This document shows, piece after piece, positions 19,670-31,205 of a stretch of 64,000 nucleotides of DNA (position 1 is its first letter; each line of letters opens with the position of its first letter). The DNA lies in NCBI RefSeq assembly GCF_001643305.1, contig NZ_LSGW01000110.1, positions 1-64,000 on the forward strand, written 5' to 3'. The translations under genes were made by a program, and so were the position numbers. Origin of the DNA: Aeromonas salmonicida subsp. salmonicida. GTDB taxonomy: Bacteria; Pseudomonadota; Gammaproteobacteria; Enterobacterales; Aeromonadaceae. The notes under the pieces were generated by a model. It searched no databases. It saw nothing but the letters and a program-made list of their open reading frames with translations, and had not been told where the DNA came from.

Positions 19670-21120
19670 CCAAGGTTGAACTGGCAAAACTGCGTACCAT
19701 GATCCCTGAAATGCGTCGGGTGCGTCGCATCCACTTTATCGGCATAGGTGGCGCCGGTATGGGCGGGATCGCCGAGGTGCTTGCCAACGAAGGGTATCAG
19801 GTGACCGGTTCTGATCTGGCCCGAAATGCGGTGACTGAGCGACTGGCGTCGCTGGGTGCCCATATCTTCGTTGGGCACAGTGCCGAACACGTGAGCGAGG
19901 CGAGCGTGGTGGTGGTTTCTACCGCCATCAAGCAGGATAACCCCGAGTTGCTGGCTGCCCGCGAGTTGCGCATACCCGTGGTGCGCCGCGCCGAGATGCT
20001 GGCCGAGCTGATGCGTTTTCGTCATGGTATCGCCATAGCGGGGACTCATGGCAAGACCACCACCACCAGTCTGGTGGCGAGCATCTATGCCGAAGCGGAC
20101 AGGGATCCGACCTTCGTCATCGGCGGTCTGCTCAACAGCGCCGGTACCAATGCGCGTCTGGGCAGCAGCCGTTACCTGATTGCAGAAGCGGACGAGAGCG
20201 ATGCCTCCTTCCTGCATCTGCAGCCCATGGTTTCCATCGTGACCAACATCGAAGCGGATCACATGGAAACCTACGGTGGCGACTTTTCCAAGCTGAAGGC
20301 CACCTTCATCGACTTTTTGCACAACCTGCCGTTTTACGGTCTGGCCGTGGTGTGTGTGGATGACCCCGTGATCCGTGGCATGTTGCCCGAGATCGCTCGC
20401 CCGACCATCACCTACGGTCTGAGCGACGACGCCGATGTGCAGGTACTGGACTTCGTGCAGACCAGCAATCGCAGCTGTTTCCGGGTGCGTCGCAAGGATG
20501 CAGGCGAGCTGGCAGTGACCCTGAACCTGCCTGGCATCCACAATGCGCTCAATGCTGCCGCAGCGATTGCTGTCGCTACCGAAGACGGGATCGGCGATGA
20601 TGCCATCATATGTGCGCTGGCCAAGTTTGAAGGGGTAGGACGCCGCTTCCAGCAATATGGTGAATTCGAGACAGGTCGTGGCAAGGCCATGCTGGTGGAT
20701 GACTACGGTCACCATCCGAGCGAAGTCAAGGTGACCATCAATGCCGCACGCACCGGTTGGCCGGACAAGCGCCTGGTCATGGTGTTCCAGCCACACCGCT
20801 ACACCCGTACCCGCGATCTCTATGAAGACTTCTCGGACGTGCTCTCCAAGGTGGATGTGCTGGTGATGCTGGAAGTCTATGCCGCCGGCGAAGAGCCAAT
20901 CCCTGGGGCAGATGGTCGAGCCTTGTGCCGCTCCATCCGTTCCCGTGGCAGCCTGGAACCCATCTTTGCCGCTACTCCGGACGATGTCCCTGCGATCCTG
21001 GCGGACCTGATTGGCGAGGGGGATCTGGTGCTGACCCAAGGGGCCGGGAACGTAGGTGCCTTGTCCCGTCGTCTTGGTGAGATGAAATTGAGCATCGACA
21101 GCATGAAATCCGGCGCCTGA
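19666..21120 (+). CDS. murC: UDP-MurNAc:L-alanine ligase MurC
   Basis: A 484-residue Mur ligase that performs the first amino-acid addition, L-alanine to UDP-MurNAc. The N-terminal domain has [14 protein letters not shown] (about 26-39) and the ATP loop is [13 protein letters not shown] (about 126-138), followed by [10 protein letters not shown]. In enterobacteria ddlB follows this gene. Here a 97-base non-coding gap with a strong promoter follows instead. Confidence 0.97.
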
Positions 21121-21136
21121 GGGCCCAATGAGTATT

Positions 21137-21164
21137 TTGACCGCCAAGCCGGCGCCTATATAAT
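21137..21164 (+). promoter_or_regulatory. Near-consensus sigma-70 promoter for ftsQAZ
   Basis: TTGACC (21137-21142) and a perfect TATAAT (21159-21164) are separated by 16 bases. The predicted start lies near 21171, about 47 bases before the ftsQ GTG. It occupies the murC-ftsQ gap where ddlB normally sits, and is the closest match to consensus I saw in the window. Confidence 0.7.
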
Positions 21165-21217
21165 GGCGAGCCGGTCTGCAAAGGGCCAAAGTGGCGCGTT
21201 AAACGGGGAAAGATCGG

Positions 21218-21970
21218 GTGGAGGCAAGTGCACAAGGGCGCACCAAGGGTGGCTTCATTGCAGGGGTGGCATTTTTCATCCTGGTCATGTGGGGTCTCTA
21301 CCAGACTGCGCTGGATGTTAAAGGTTGGCTGACGGATGCCAACCGGTTGCCCATGAGCGAGCTCTTGCTGCAGGGGCAACACCAGTATTTGCAAACCGAC
21401 GAGTTGCGTAGCGCCGTGCTGGATGGTGTCGAGCTGCGTAACTTCTTCGAGTTGGACGTTAACGAATTACAGGCGCGGTTGAACGCCTTGCCTTGGGTGG
21501 CCCAGGTCTCTGTACGCAAGAAGTGGCCAAACAAGATCAAGGTCTATCTCACCGAACAGGCGGTAGCGGCACGCTGGAATGGCAACCGCTTCGTCAACAC
21601 CAAGGGTGAGGTGTTCAGTGCGCCGGACAGGGTGAAGACCCCCCTGATGCAGCTATCCGGGCCTGAAGACCAGGCCGCCAAGGTGCTGGAAGCCAGCCGT
21701 CAGTACGAGGCGCAGCTGGCGGCCAGAGGATACAAGTTGCTGGGGGTGAATCTGACTCCCCGCCATGCCTGGGAATTGACCCTGGATGGCAACATTCAGC
21801 TGTTTTTGGGGCGCGCGGATATTGCGCTCCGACTGCAGCGGTTTATCGATGCTTTTCCGGTCATCGAACCCCGTGAGCGGGTTGCTTATGTGGATCTTCG
21901 ATATGACACAGGAATGGCAGTTGGCTGGAAGAAGAACGAAGAGAAAGTGAATGACCAAAACCGCAGATAG
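21218..21970 (+). CDS. ftsQ: Cell division protein FtsQ
   Basis: A 250-residue bitopic protein: short cytoplasmic tail, membrane helix (about 14-33), POTRA domain (about 50-118, with LPWVAQVSVRKKWPNKIKVYLTEQ) and the periplasmic beta domain ending near the C-terminus. It recruits FtsL, FtsB and FtsWI to the septum. The start is GTG at 21218 with GGGGAAA upstream. It overlaps ftsA by 20 bases. Confidence 0.93.
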   Translation: MEASAQGRTKGGFIAGVAFFILVMWGLYQTALDVKGWLTDANRLPMSELLLQGQHQYLQTDELRSAVLDGVELRNFFELDVNELQARLNALPWVAQVSVRKKWPNKIKVYLTEQAVAARWNGNRFVNTKGEVFSAPDRVKTPLMQLSGPEDQAAKVLEASRQYEAQLAARGYKLLGVNLTPRHAWELTLDGNIQLFLGRADIALRLQRFIDAFPVIEPRERVAYVDLRYDTGMAVGWKKNEEKVNDQNRR

Positions 21971-23210
21971 AAATCTGATTGTCGGACTGGATATCGGCAC
22001 AACCAAGGTGGCGGTTCTGGTCGGCGAAGTGCTGCCAGACGGTGAGCTCAATGTCATCGGCATGGGCAGTCACGCCTCGCGTGGCATGGATAAGGGCGGG
22101 GTCAACGATCTCGATTCCGTGGTCAAGTCCCTGCGTCGTGCGGTGGAAGAGGCAGAGATGATGGCCGACTGCCAGATCAGCTCTGTGTATCTGGGGCTGT
22201 CCGGCAAGCATATCGATTGCCGCAACGAAACCGGCATGGTGCCCATCTCCGATGAGGAGGTGACCCAGGAGGACGTGGACAACGTCATCCACACCGCCAA
22301 GTCGGTACGGTTGTCCGATGAGCTGCGGGTGCTGCATGTGCTGCCCCAGGAGTTTGCCATCGACTACCAGGAAGGGATCAAGAACCCGGTTGGTCTGTCC
22401 GGTGTGCGGATGGCGGCCAAGGTGCACCTGATCACCTGCCACAACGACATGGCCCGCAACATTGAAAAATGTGTGGAGAAGGTCGGTTTGCGAGTGGATC
22501 AGCTGATCTTCTCCGCGCTGGCTTCCAGCTATGCCGTGCTGACCGAAGACGAGAAAGAGCTGGGTGTCTGCGTGGTGGACATAGGTGGCGGTACCATGGA
22601 CATGTCGCTGTTTACCGGCGGTGCCCTGCGCCACACCAAGGTGATCCCGTACGCCGGCAGCACAGTGACCAGCGATATCGCCTACGCCTTCGGCACACCG
22701 CCGCTTGACGCAGAGGCGATCAAGGTGCGCTATGGCTGTGCCCTCGGCCGTCTGGTCAGCAAGGAAGACAATATTGAAGTACCCAGTGTCGGCGGTCGTC
22801 CGGCGCGTAGCCTGCAACGGCAGACACTGGCTGAAGTGATTGAACCCCGTTACACCGAGTTGCTCTCCATGGTGAATGATGAGCTGGTGCGGGTACAAAG
22901 CGAGTTGAAAGCGCAGGGGGTCAAGCATCAGCTGGCAGCCGGAGTGGTCTTGACCGGCGGCGCTGCCCAGATCGAAGGCATTGTGGAGTGCGCAGAGCAG
23001 ATCTTCCAAAGCCAGGTCCGGGTGGGAGAGCCCATGAATATACGGGGATTGAGTGATTATGTGCAGGCACCTGTGTACTCGACCGCGGTCGGGTTGCTGC
23101 AGTACGGCCGCACCCATCAATCTTCAGGCAGTAGCAAGGAATATGCCGCCAAGGCAAGCGTAGGTGGGCTGGTCAAACGGGTCAGCAACTGGTTGCGTGG
23201 CGAGTTCTAA
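21951..23210 (+). CDS. ftsA: Cell division protein FtsA
   Basis: A 419-residue actin-like ATPase that tethers FtsZ to the membrane. Phosphate loop 1 is VGLDIGTTKVAVLVGEV near the N-terminus, phosphate loop 2 is VVDIGGGTMDMSLF, and the C-terminus ends in an amphipathic membrane-targeting helix (VKRVSNWLRGEF). Its start lies inside the end of ftsQ. Confidence 0.97.
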   Translation: MTKTADRNLIVGLDIGTTKVAVLVGEVLPDGELNVIGMGSHASRGMDKGGVNDLDSVVKSLRRAVEEAEMMADCQISSVYLGLSGKHIDCRNETGMVPISDEEVTQEDVDNVIHTAKSVRLSDELRVLHVLPQEFAIDYQEGIKNPVGLSGVRMAAKVHLITCHNDMARNIEKCVEKVGLRVDQLIFSALASSYAVLTEDEKELGVCVVDIGGGTMDMSLFTGGALRHTKVIPYAGSTVTSDIAYAFGTPPLDAEAIKVRYGCALGRLVSKEDNIEVPSVGGRPARSLQRQTLAEVIEPRYTELLSMVNDELVRVQSELKAQGVKHQLAAGVVLTGGAAQIEGIVECAEQIFQSQVRVGEPMNIRGLSDYVQAPVYSTAVGLLQYGRTHQSSGSSKEYAAKASVGGLVKRVSNWLRGEF

Positions 23211-23250
23211 AAGATTTTGCTGAGTCAGGCAAATAAAGCGGAGAGACAAC

Positions 23251-24402
23251 ATGTTTGAATTTATGGATAGCCACACTGACGAAGCCGTCATTAAAGTGAT
23301 TGGTGTGGGTGGCGGCGGCGGTAACGCAGTCGAGCACATGGTTCGTCAAAACATCGAAGGTGTCGAATTCATTACCGTCAACACCGACGCCCAGGCTCTG
23401 CGTAACTCCAGCGCCAACACAACTCTGCAGATCGGTGGTGGCATCACCAAGGGTCTGGGTGCCGGAGCCAATCCGGAAGTGGGTCGTGATGCGGCCATGG
23501 AAGACAGGGAAGCGCTGCGTGAGCTGCTGACCGGTTCCGACATGGTGTTCATCGCCGCCGGCATGGGTGGTGGTACCGGTACCGGTGCTGCACCGATCGT
23601 GGCCGAAGTGGCCCGCGAGATGGGTATACTGACAGTTGCTGTCGTAACCAAGCCGTTCTCCTTCGAAGGGAAAAAACGGATGGGCTTCGCCGCCCACGGC
23701 ATCGAAGAGCTATCCAAGAACGTCGACTCCCTGATCACCATCCCCAACGACAAGTTGCTGAAGGTACTGGGTCGTGGCATCTCCCTGCTGGACGCCTTCA
23801 AGGCAGCCAACGATGTGCTGCTGGGTGCGGTACAGGGGATCGCCGAGCTGATCACCCGTCCGGGCCTGATTAACGTCGACTTCGCGGACGTGCGTACCGT
23901 GATGCGTGAAATGGGTACCGCCATGATGGGTACCGGTTCCGCCTCCGGTGATGATCGTGCCGAAGAAGCGGCCGAGAAAGCCATCTCCAGCCCGCTGCTG
24001 GAAGACGTGGATCTGGCCGGTGCCCGTGGCATCCTGGTCAACATCACCGCCGGCATGGACATGACCATTGAAGAGTTCGAAACCGTGGGTAACGCGGTCA
24101 AGGCCTTCGCTTCCGAGAACGCCACTGTTGTGGTGGGTACCGTAATCGACCCGGAAATGCACGACGAACTGCGTGTGACCGTGGTGGCTACCGGTATCGG
24201 TGCCGAGCGCAAGCCCGACATCACGCTCGTAAAAAATAATATGGTACAAGAGCGTCCGGCCCGTCAGCCCCTGATCAGCGAAGCCCTGCAGTCTCGCGTG
24301 ATGGAAGAGGCCCCGGCCAAGGTGGTCAACGCCGAGCCGCAAGCTCGTCGTGAACCGGATTATCTCGATATTCCTGCGTTCCTGCGCAAGCAAGCTGACT
24401 AA
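23251..24402 (+). CDS. ftsZ: Cell division GTPase FtsZ
   Basis: A 383-residue tubulin homologue that forms the Z ring. The GTP-binding signature GMGGGTGTGAAP (about 105-116) and the conserved C-terminal peptide LDIPAFLRKQAD, which binds FtsA, ZipA and ZapD, are intact. zapD lies at 31206-31928 in this window. It follows ftsA by 40 bases, with GGAGAG before the ATG. Confidence 0.98.
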   Translation: MFEFMDSHTDEAVIKVIGVGGGGGNAVEHMVRQNIEGVEFITVNTDAQALRNSSANTTLQIGGGITKGLGAGANPEVGRDAAMEDREALRELLTGSDMVFIAAGMGGGTGTGAAPIVAEVAREMGILTVAVVTKPFSFEGKKRMGFAAHGIEELSKNVDSLITIPNDKLLKVLGRGISLLDAFKAANDVLLGAVQGIAELITRPGLINVDFADVRTVMREMGTAMMGTGSASGDDRAEEAAEKAISSPLLEDVDLAGARGILVNITAGMDMTIEEFETVGNAVKAFASENATVVVGTVIDPEMHDELRVTVVATGIGAERKPDITLVKNNMVQERPARQPLISEALQSRVMEEAPAKVVNAEPQARREPDYLDIPAFLRKQAD

Positions 24403-24420
24403 GCCTCTAATGGCACTAGT

Positions 24421-24450
24421 TTGTTTGTTGCTTAAGGAATGTGCTAAGAT
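24421..24450 (+). promoter_or_regulatory. Candidate lpxC promoter
   Basis: TTGTTT (24421-24426), 18 bases, then TAAGAT (24445-24450) with an extended TGC just before the -10. lpxC is known to have its own promoter in Escherichia coli, and this gap is the right place. Confidence 0.4.
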
Positions 24451-24503
24451 GGCCTGCCAACGACCATCTGGTCCGGAATATGAGCTGTTAAGCGGATACG
24501 CCC

Positions 24504-25427
24504 ATGATTAGACAAAGAACCTTGAAAACGAGTGTCCAGGCCACTGGTGTTGGCCTGCATTCGGGCCGGAAAGTCACAATGACGTTCCGTCCGGCGCCTG
24601 TTAACACAGGGATCGTTTACTTGCGTACCGATCTTGATCCTGTGGTAGCGCTGCCAGCCAATGCCGATCAGGTGCGCGATACCGTGCTTTGTACCGCTTT
24701 GGTCAATGAAGCCGGTGTCCGTGTCTCTACCATTGAGCACCTCTCTGCCGCGCTGGCCGGGATGGGGATCGACAACCTCTATGTGGAGGTTGACGCACCC
24801 GAGATCCCGGTGATGGACGGCAGTGCGCACCCCTTTATATACCTGCTGCAAGAAGTCGGTATCCGTGAGCAAAATGCTGCCAAGCAGTTTGTGCGGATCA
24901 AGCAGAGCATCCGGGTTGAAGACGGCGACAAGTGGGCGGAATTCCACCCCTATCGCAACGGCTTCAAAATGGATCTCGAGATCGATTTCCAGCATCCGGT
25001 ATTTGAAGGACGCAATCAGCGTTGCGTGCTGGACTTCTCCGGTGCTTCTTTCGTGAAAGAGATCAGTCGTGCCCGTACTTTTGGCTTCATGCGTGACATC
25101 GAGTACCTGCGTTCCCAGAACCTGGCATTGGGCGGAAGCCTGGAAAATGCCGTTGTGCTGGATGACTACCGGGTACTGAACGAAGATGGCTTGCGTTGTG
25201 AAGATGAATTCGTCAAACACAAAATGTTGGATGCTATCGGTGACCTTTATATGTGTAACCGCAGCATCATCGGCGAATTCCGTGCCTACAAGACCGGCCA
25301 TGCTCTGAACAACAAGCTGCTGCGTGCCTTGCTGGCCAAGCAGGAGGCCTGGGAACTGGTCACCTTCGAGGGTGAGGGTGCCAAAGCGCCTATCGCTTAC
25401 TACGATAACGGTCTGGTTCTGGCCTGA
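24504..25427 (+). CDS. lpxC: UDP-3-O-acyl-GlcNAc deacetylase LpxC
   Basis: A 307-residue zinc hydrolase that performs the committed step of lipid A synthesis. Zinc ligands and active-site segments are visible: [17 protein letters not shown] (His near 79), VMDGSA, and [12 protein letters not shown] (His and Asp near 237-241), with the general His in KTGHALNNK. Length is standard. A strong hairpin follows the stop. Confidence 0.97.
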
Positions 25428-25437
25428 TAGCTGTGCA

Positions 25438-25474
25438 ACAGGACGTCGGTCATCTCTCCGCACCGACGTCCTGT
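25438..25474 (+). terminator. Perfect 13-base hairpin after lpxC
   Basis: Arms 25438-25450 and 25462-25474 are perfectly complementary around an 11-base loop. ATTCATTTTT follows, so the T-run is offset by several bases. It ends the dcw-lpxC transcription block. A short GATACC tandem (three copies from 25493) lies just after it. Confidence 0.6.
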
Positions 25475-25576
25475 CATTCATTTTTCCATCCTGATACCGA
25501 TACCGATACCGATTATCTCCCGGTTTTATTTCCCGTGCAGGCTCCTGGCCTCACCTGACCGAGCAGACAGATTTCT

Positions 25577-26482
25577 ATGAGCATTACCCTGATCCTCAAC
25601 GGCAAGCAGCGGCGCAAGTTGCATTTGCCCAAACAACGTCTGGCCTGGGTCGGCGGAATCCTCTTCTCTGTATTGGCCCTGGGTGGCGGCTGGCTCTGGC
25701 AGAGCTGGCACCAGAAAATGGATGCGCTCGAAGTGGCGCTGGCCATGGCCGAACAACAGACATCCACTCAAGGGGCAGATGAAGCCCGCGAACAGCTTGC
25801 CATGCTGGCCGCCCAGGTGGGCACCATACAGGGGCAGCTGGGTCGTATCAATGCGCTCGGTGAACGCTTGACCGAGCAGGCAGACCTCGATCCCGAGGAG
25901 TTCAATTTCAAGGAACTGCCCCCTATGGGCGGTCCTTCCTATGATGTGGATCTGGAAGTCAACCTGAATGAATTGCAGGATTCCATGAAGCATCTCAGCC
26001 AGCAGCTCAGCAGTCGTGAAGAGCAGCTGTCGGTACTTGAATCTTTCATCATGAATCACCATATAGCCGATGCCGGTTTTATTTCAGGCTCGCCTGTCAA
26101 ACAGGAGCGGGTCTGGATCTCGTCAGGCTTTGGTGGTCGGGTCGACCCGTTCAACGGTCGCGCCAAGATGCATAAAGGGGTCGATTTCCGTGGCAAGCCC
26201 GGTACCCCTATTTTGGCGACGGGCCCGGGCATCATCAGCTGGGCAGGCCGCCATCCGGAATTTGGCAACATGGTGGAAGTGAACCATGGCAATGGTTTGG
26301 TGACCCGCTATGCCCACAACTCCAAGTTGCTGGTTGAAGTGGGCACGCTAGTCGATCAGGGTCAGAAGATTGCCTTGATGGGACGCACCGGTCGCGCGAC
26401 CGGGGTCCATTTGCATTACGAAGTATTGAAAGACGGTCGTCAGGTCAACCCCGCACGCTTTCTCAACGCCAGACGGGGTTAG
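25577..26482 (+). CDS. M23-family peptidoglycan peptidase or activator, membrane anchored
   Basis: A 301-residue protein: short basic N-terminus, one membrane helix (about residues 24-44), a periplasmic coiled coil (about 45-160), then an M23 (LytM) domain. The zinc ligands look intact, with HxxxD as HKGVD near residue 199 and HxH as HLH near residue 277, so it may be an active endopeptidase rather than an EnvC-type activator. It sits exactly where secM lies in Escherichia coli, between lpxC and secA, but shares nothing with SecM. Confidence 0.88.
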   Translation: MSITLILNGKQRRKLHLPKQRLAWVGGILFSVLALGGGWLWQSWHQKMDALEVALAMAEQQTSTQGADEAREQLAMLAAQVGTIQGQLGRINALGERLTEQADLDPEEFNFKELPPMGGPSYDVDLEVNLNELQDSMKHLSQQLSSREEQLSVLESFIMNHHIADAGFISGSPVKQERVWISSGFGGRVDPFNGRAKMHKGVDFRGKPGTPILATGPGIISWAGRHPEFGNMVEVNHGNGLVTRYAHNSKLLVEVGTLVDQGQKIALMGRTGRATGVHLHYEVLKDGRQVNPARFLNARRG

Positions 26483-26541
26483 GTTTTTTTCTCCAGGTTC
26501 CAGTGACGGAACACTTATATAACCAGAAATAGTTGGTACCC

Positions 26542-29262
<2,721 letters not shown>

Positions 29263-29279
29263 TCGCACAGTGACGCTTC

Positions 29280-29306
29280 ATGCACCGCCTCCGGGCGGTG
29301 CATTTG
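29280..29306 (+). terminator. Terminator after secA
   Basis: Ten-base arms (29280-29289 and 29294-29303) with a TCCG tetraloop, followed by TTG and TTTC. It lies 17 bases after the secA stop. Confidence 0.75.
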
Positions 29307-29336
29307 TTTCAGGGCGGCAAAAGGAGAGGGAAGACC

Positions 29337-30509
29337 ATGAGCAAAATGCCGACAGGATGGGATGCCAGTGCCCATGAGCGCTGGCGTGGAGGACAGAGAC
29401 AGGCTGCGATCCAGCAACTGCTGATAAAGCTGAACAGTACTGCGGCAAAGCCAGTGGCATTGCAGCTGCAATTTGCCTATTACCTCTTCTTGTGTGATGA
29501 CCCGGCCTCTGCCACACAGGTGCTGGAGATGGCACATCAGGCGGCTCCTGATAACGACGAGGTGCTGCGCAATCTCTGCGTCTGTCTGTCACGTTCGGGT
29601 CAGCATGAACGTGCGGTGGAGAGGCTGCAAACCCTGTTGGTACGCACTCCTGAGGATTTCCATGCCCTGGATGGGTTGTGCACCTCGCAAGCCAAACGTG
29701 GGCGCTATGTCGAGGCGGCTGCCGCTGGAACCAGGGCGCTGATCCTGAAGGATAGGGCGGTCCGCCAGCAGCCACAGGGCTGGTCGTTACCCGATGGAGA
29801 GCCTGATGCCTGGCTGGCAGGACGCGCCGGCAAGCAGAATGTCATCGCCTTCTCTCTGTGGGGCAGCGCGCCCCGCTATTTGCGCGGAGCTGTCGACAAT
29901 ATGCTGGCTGCGTCCTACCTCTATCCGGGGTGGCGCGTTCGTTTCTATGTGGATGAGAGCGTGCCGTCGACGCTGCTTGCCACTCTGGGGGAATTGGGTG
30001 CCGAGGTGTGCATGCAAGCGTCTGGTCAATCCCTGCGCCAGCGCCTGTGCTGGCGCTTTCAGGTGGCCAACGACCCGCAAGTAGGCCGCTTTCTGGTGCG
30101 GGATGTGGATTCAGTACCGGGCGTGCGAGAGCGGGTTGCCGTTGATGGCTGGCTTGCATCGGGCCGCTGGTTTCATATCATGCGGGACTGGTGGAGCCAT
30201 ACCGACCTGGTCTTGGCGGGTATGTGGGGTGGGGTGGCCGGCGTGTTGCCGCCGCTGGATACCTATCAACCGGAGGCGATGGAAACGCCGAACATAGACC
30301 AATGGTTTCTGCGTGACACCCTCTGGAGCTATCTGGCCCAGAGCTGTCTGGTTCATGACCGTTGCTTCACCCCGCCAGGGGCCATCCCCTGGCCCCTTCC
30401 CGCACCTGACGGGACTGAACATGTGGGGCAGGATATATTTACGGCGCAAGGGGCGCTGCAAGCTCGTCGGCTGGCCCCCTGGATAGCCACATTGCCGTGT
30501 TTACGTTGA
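29337..30509 (+). CDS. TPR protein with glycosyltransferase-like C-terminal domain
   Basis: A 390-residue protein I cannot name. Residues about 20-135 are helical and TPR-like (LQLQFAYYLFL, LEMAHQAAPDNDEVLRNLC, AVERLQTLLVRTPEDFHAL). Residues about 165-385 read as a nucleotide-sugar transferase fold: FSLWGSAPRYLRGAVDNML, then a DxD-type motif at 256-259 (RDVDSVPG), then WWSHTDLVLAGMWGG. No signal peptide or membrane helix is seen, so it is probably cytoplasmic. The substrate is unknown. AAGGAGAGG precedes the ATG. The stop lies directly before mutT, so the two are probably cotranscribed. Confidence 0.7.
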   Translation: MSKMPTGWDASAHERWRGGQRQAAIQQLLIKLNSTAAKPVALQLQFAYYLFLCDDPASATQVLEMAHQAAPDNDEVLRNLCVCLSRSGQHERAVERLQTLLVRTPEDFHALDGLCTSQAKRGRYVEAAAAGTRALILKDRAVRQQPQGWSLPDGEPDAWLAGRAGKQNVIAFSLWGSAPRYLRGAVDNMLAASYLYPGWRVRFYVDESVPSTLLATLGELGAEVCMQASGQSLRQRLCWRFQVANDPQVGRFLVRDVDSVPGVRERVAVDGWLASGRWFHIMRDWWSHTDLVLAGMWGGVAGVLPPLDTYQPEAMETPNIDQWFLRDTLWSYLAQSCLVHDRCFTPPGAIPWPLPAPDGTEHVGQDIFTAQGALQARRLAPWIATLPCLR

Positions 30510-30517
30510 GGACAATG

Positions 30518-30925
30518 ATGGAACAGAAAAAACGGATCTGGGTGGCGGTTGGCGTCATCGAGAATGAGCAGGGCGATATCTTCATCGCCAAGCGCTCTTC
30601 AGACCGCCATCAGGGCGATCGCTGGGAGTTCCCGGGTGGCAAGGTAGAGGCGGGGGAAGACCTGCTCACCGCGCTGGACAGGGAGTTGTGGGAAGAGATT
30701 GGTATCCGGGTGCTGGATTGCGCTCCCTTCATGGAGCTGCATCATGACTACCCCGAGAAGCAGGTATTGCTGGATATCTGGAAGGTAACCCGTTTTAGCG
30801 GTGAGCCGTTTGGCAAGGAGGGGCAGGAGTGCCTGTGGGTGCCGCTGGCATCACTGCATGAATACCAGTTCCCGGATGCCAACGGTCCTATCGTGGGGCG
30901 GCTGCAAGCCTCTCTGGCGGTCTGA
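30518..30925 (+). CDS. mutT: 8-oxo-dGTP diphosphatase MutT
   Basis: A 135-residue Nudix hydrolase that removes 8-oxo-dGTP from the nucleotide pool. The Nudix box is complete from GGKVEAGE through RELWEEIGI (about residues 36-59). The position after secA is the one seen in Escherichia coli, but with an extra gene between. I chose the second of two adjacent ATGs (30518) because GAGG at 30508 is better spaced for it. Confidence 0.93.
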   Translation: MEQKKRIWVAVGVIENEQGDIFIAKRSSDRHQGDRWEFPGGKVEAGEDLLTALDRELWEEIGIRVLDCAPFMELHHDYPEKQVLLDIWKVTRFSGEPFGKEGQECLWVPLASLHEYQFPDANGPIVGRLQASLAV

Positions 30926-30966
30926 TTGACCCTGGCTAAGTCATTGCTACGGATTTGACAGCAATT

Positions 30967-30992
30967 AAAAAGGGCCTTGTCGGCCCTTTTTT
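30967..30992. terminator. Bidirectional terminator between mutT and yacG
   Basis: Ten-base arms AAAAAGGGCC and GGCCCTTTTT (30967-30976 and 30982-30991) flank a five-base loop. The A and T runs on both sides let it serve both convergent genes. Confidence 0.85.
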
Positions 30993-31001
30993 GTGTGCGG
31001 C

Positions 31002-31196
31002 TCACTGCCACTGCTCACCTTCATCCGGGTAAGGCAGCAGGTCCGGATTGATTGGGCCCGGGATTCGTTTTTCTTCATCCGCCCATTCGCCAAGATCGAT
31101 CAGCTGGCAGCGCTTGCTGCAGAAGGGGCGGAACGGGCTCTGCGGCCCCCATTCCAATTCGGTTTTACACGTCGGGCACTTTACTTTGGTGACCAT
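31002..31196 (-). CDS. yacG: DNA gyrase inhibitor YacG
   Basis: A 64-residue zinc-binding protein with CPTC near residue 7 and CSKRC near residue 26, then [16 protein letters not shown], the YacG signature. In Escherichia coli it binds GyrB and inhibits gyrase. It is the last gene of the tap-coaE-zapD-yacG run, nine bases after zapD. Confidence 0.93.
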   Translation of the reverse strand: MVTKVKCPTCKTELEWGPQSPFRPFCSKRCQLIDLGEWADEEKRIPGPINPDLLPYPDEGEQWQ

Positions 31197-31205
31197 GGTT
31201 ACTCC

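Noticed and set aside
25493-25510. GATACC tandem as possible binding-site array
   Set aside because: Only about three copies of six bases; no known regulator matches and it is too short to support a claim.
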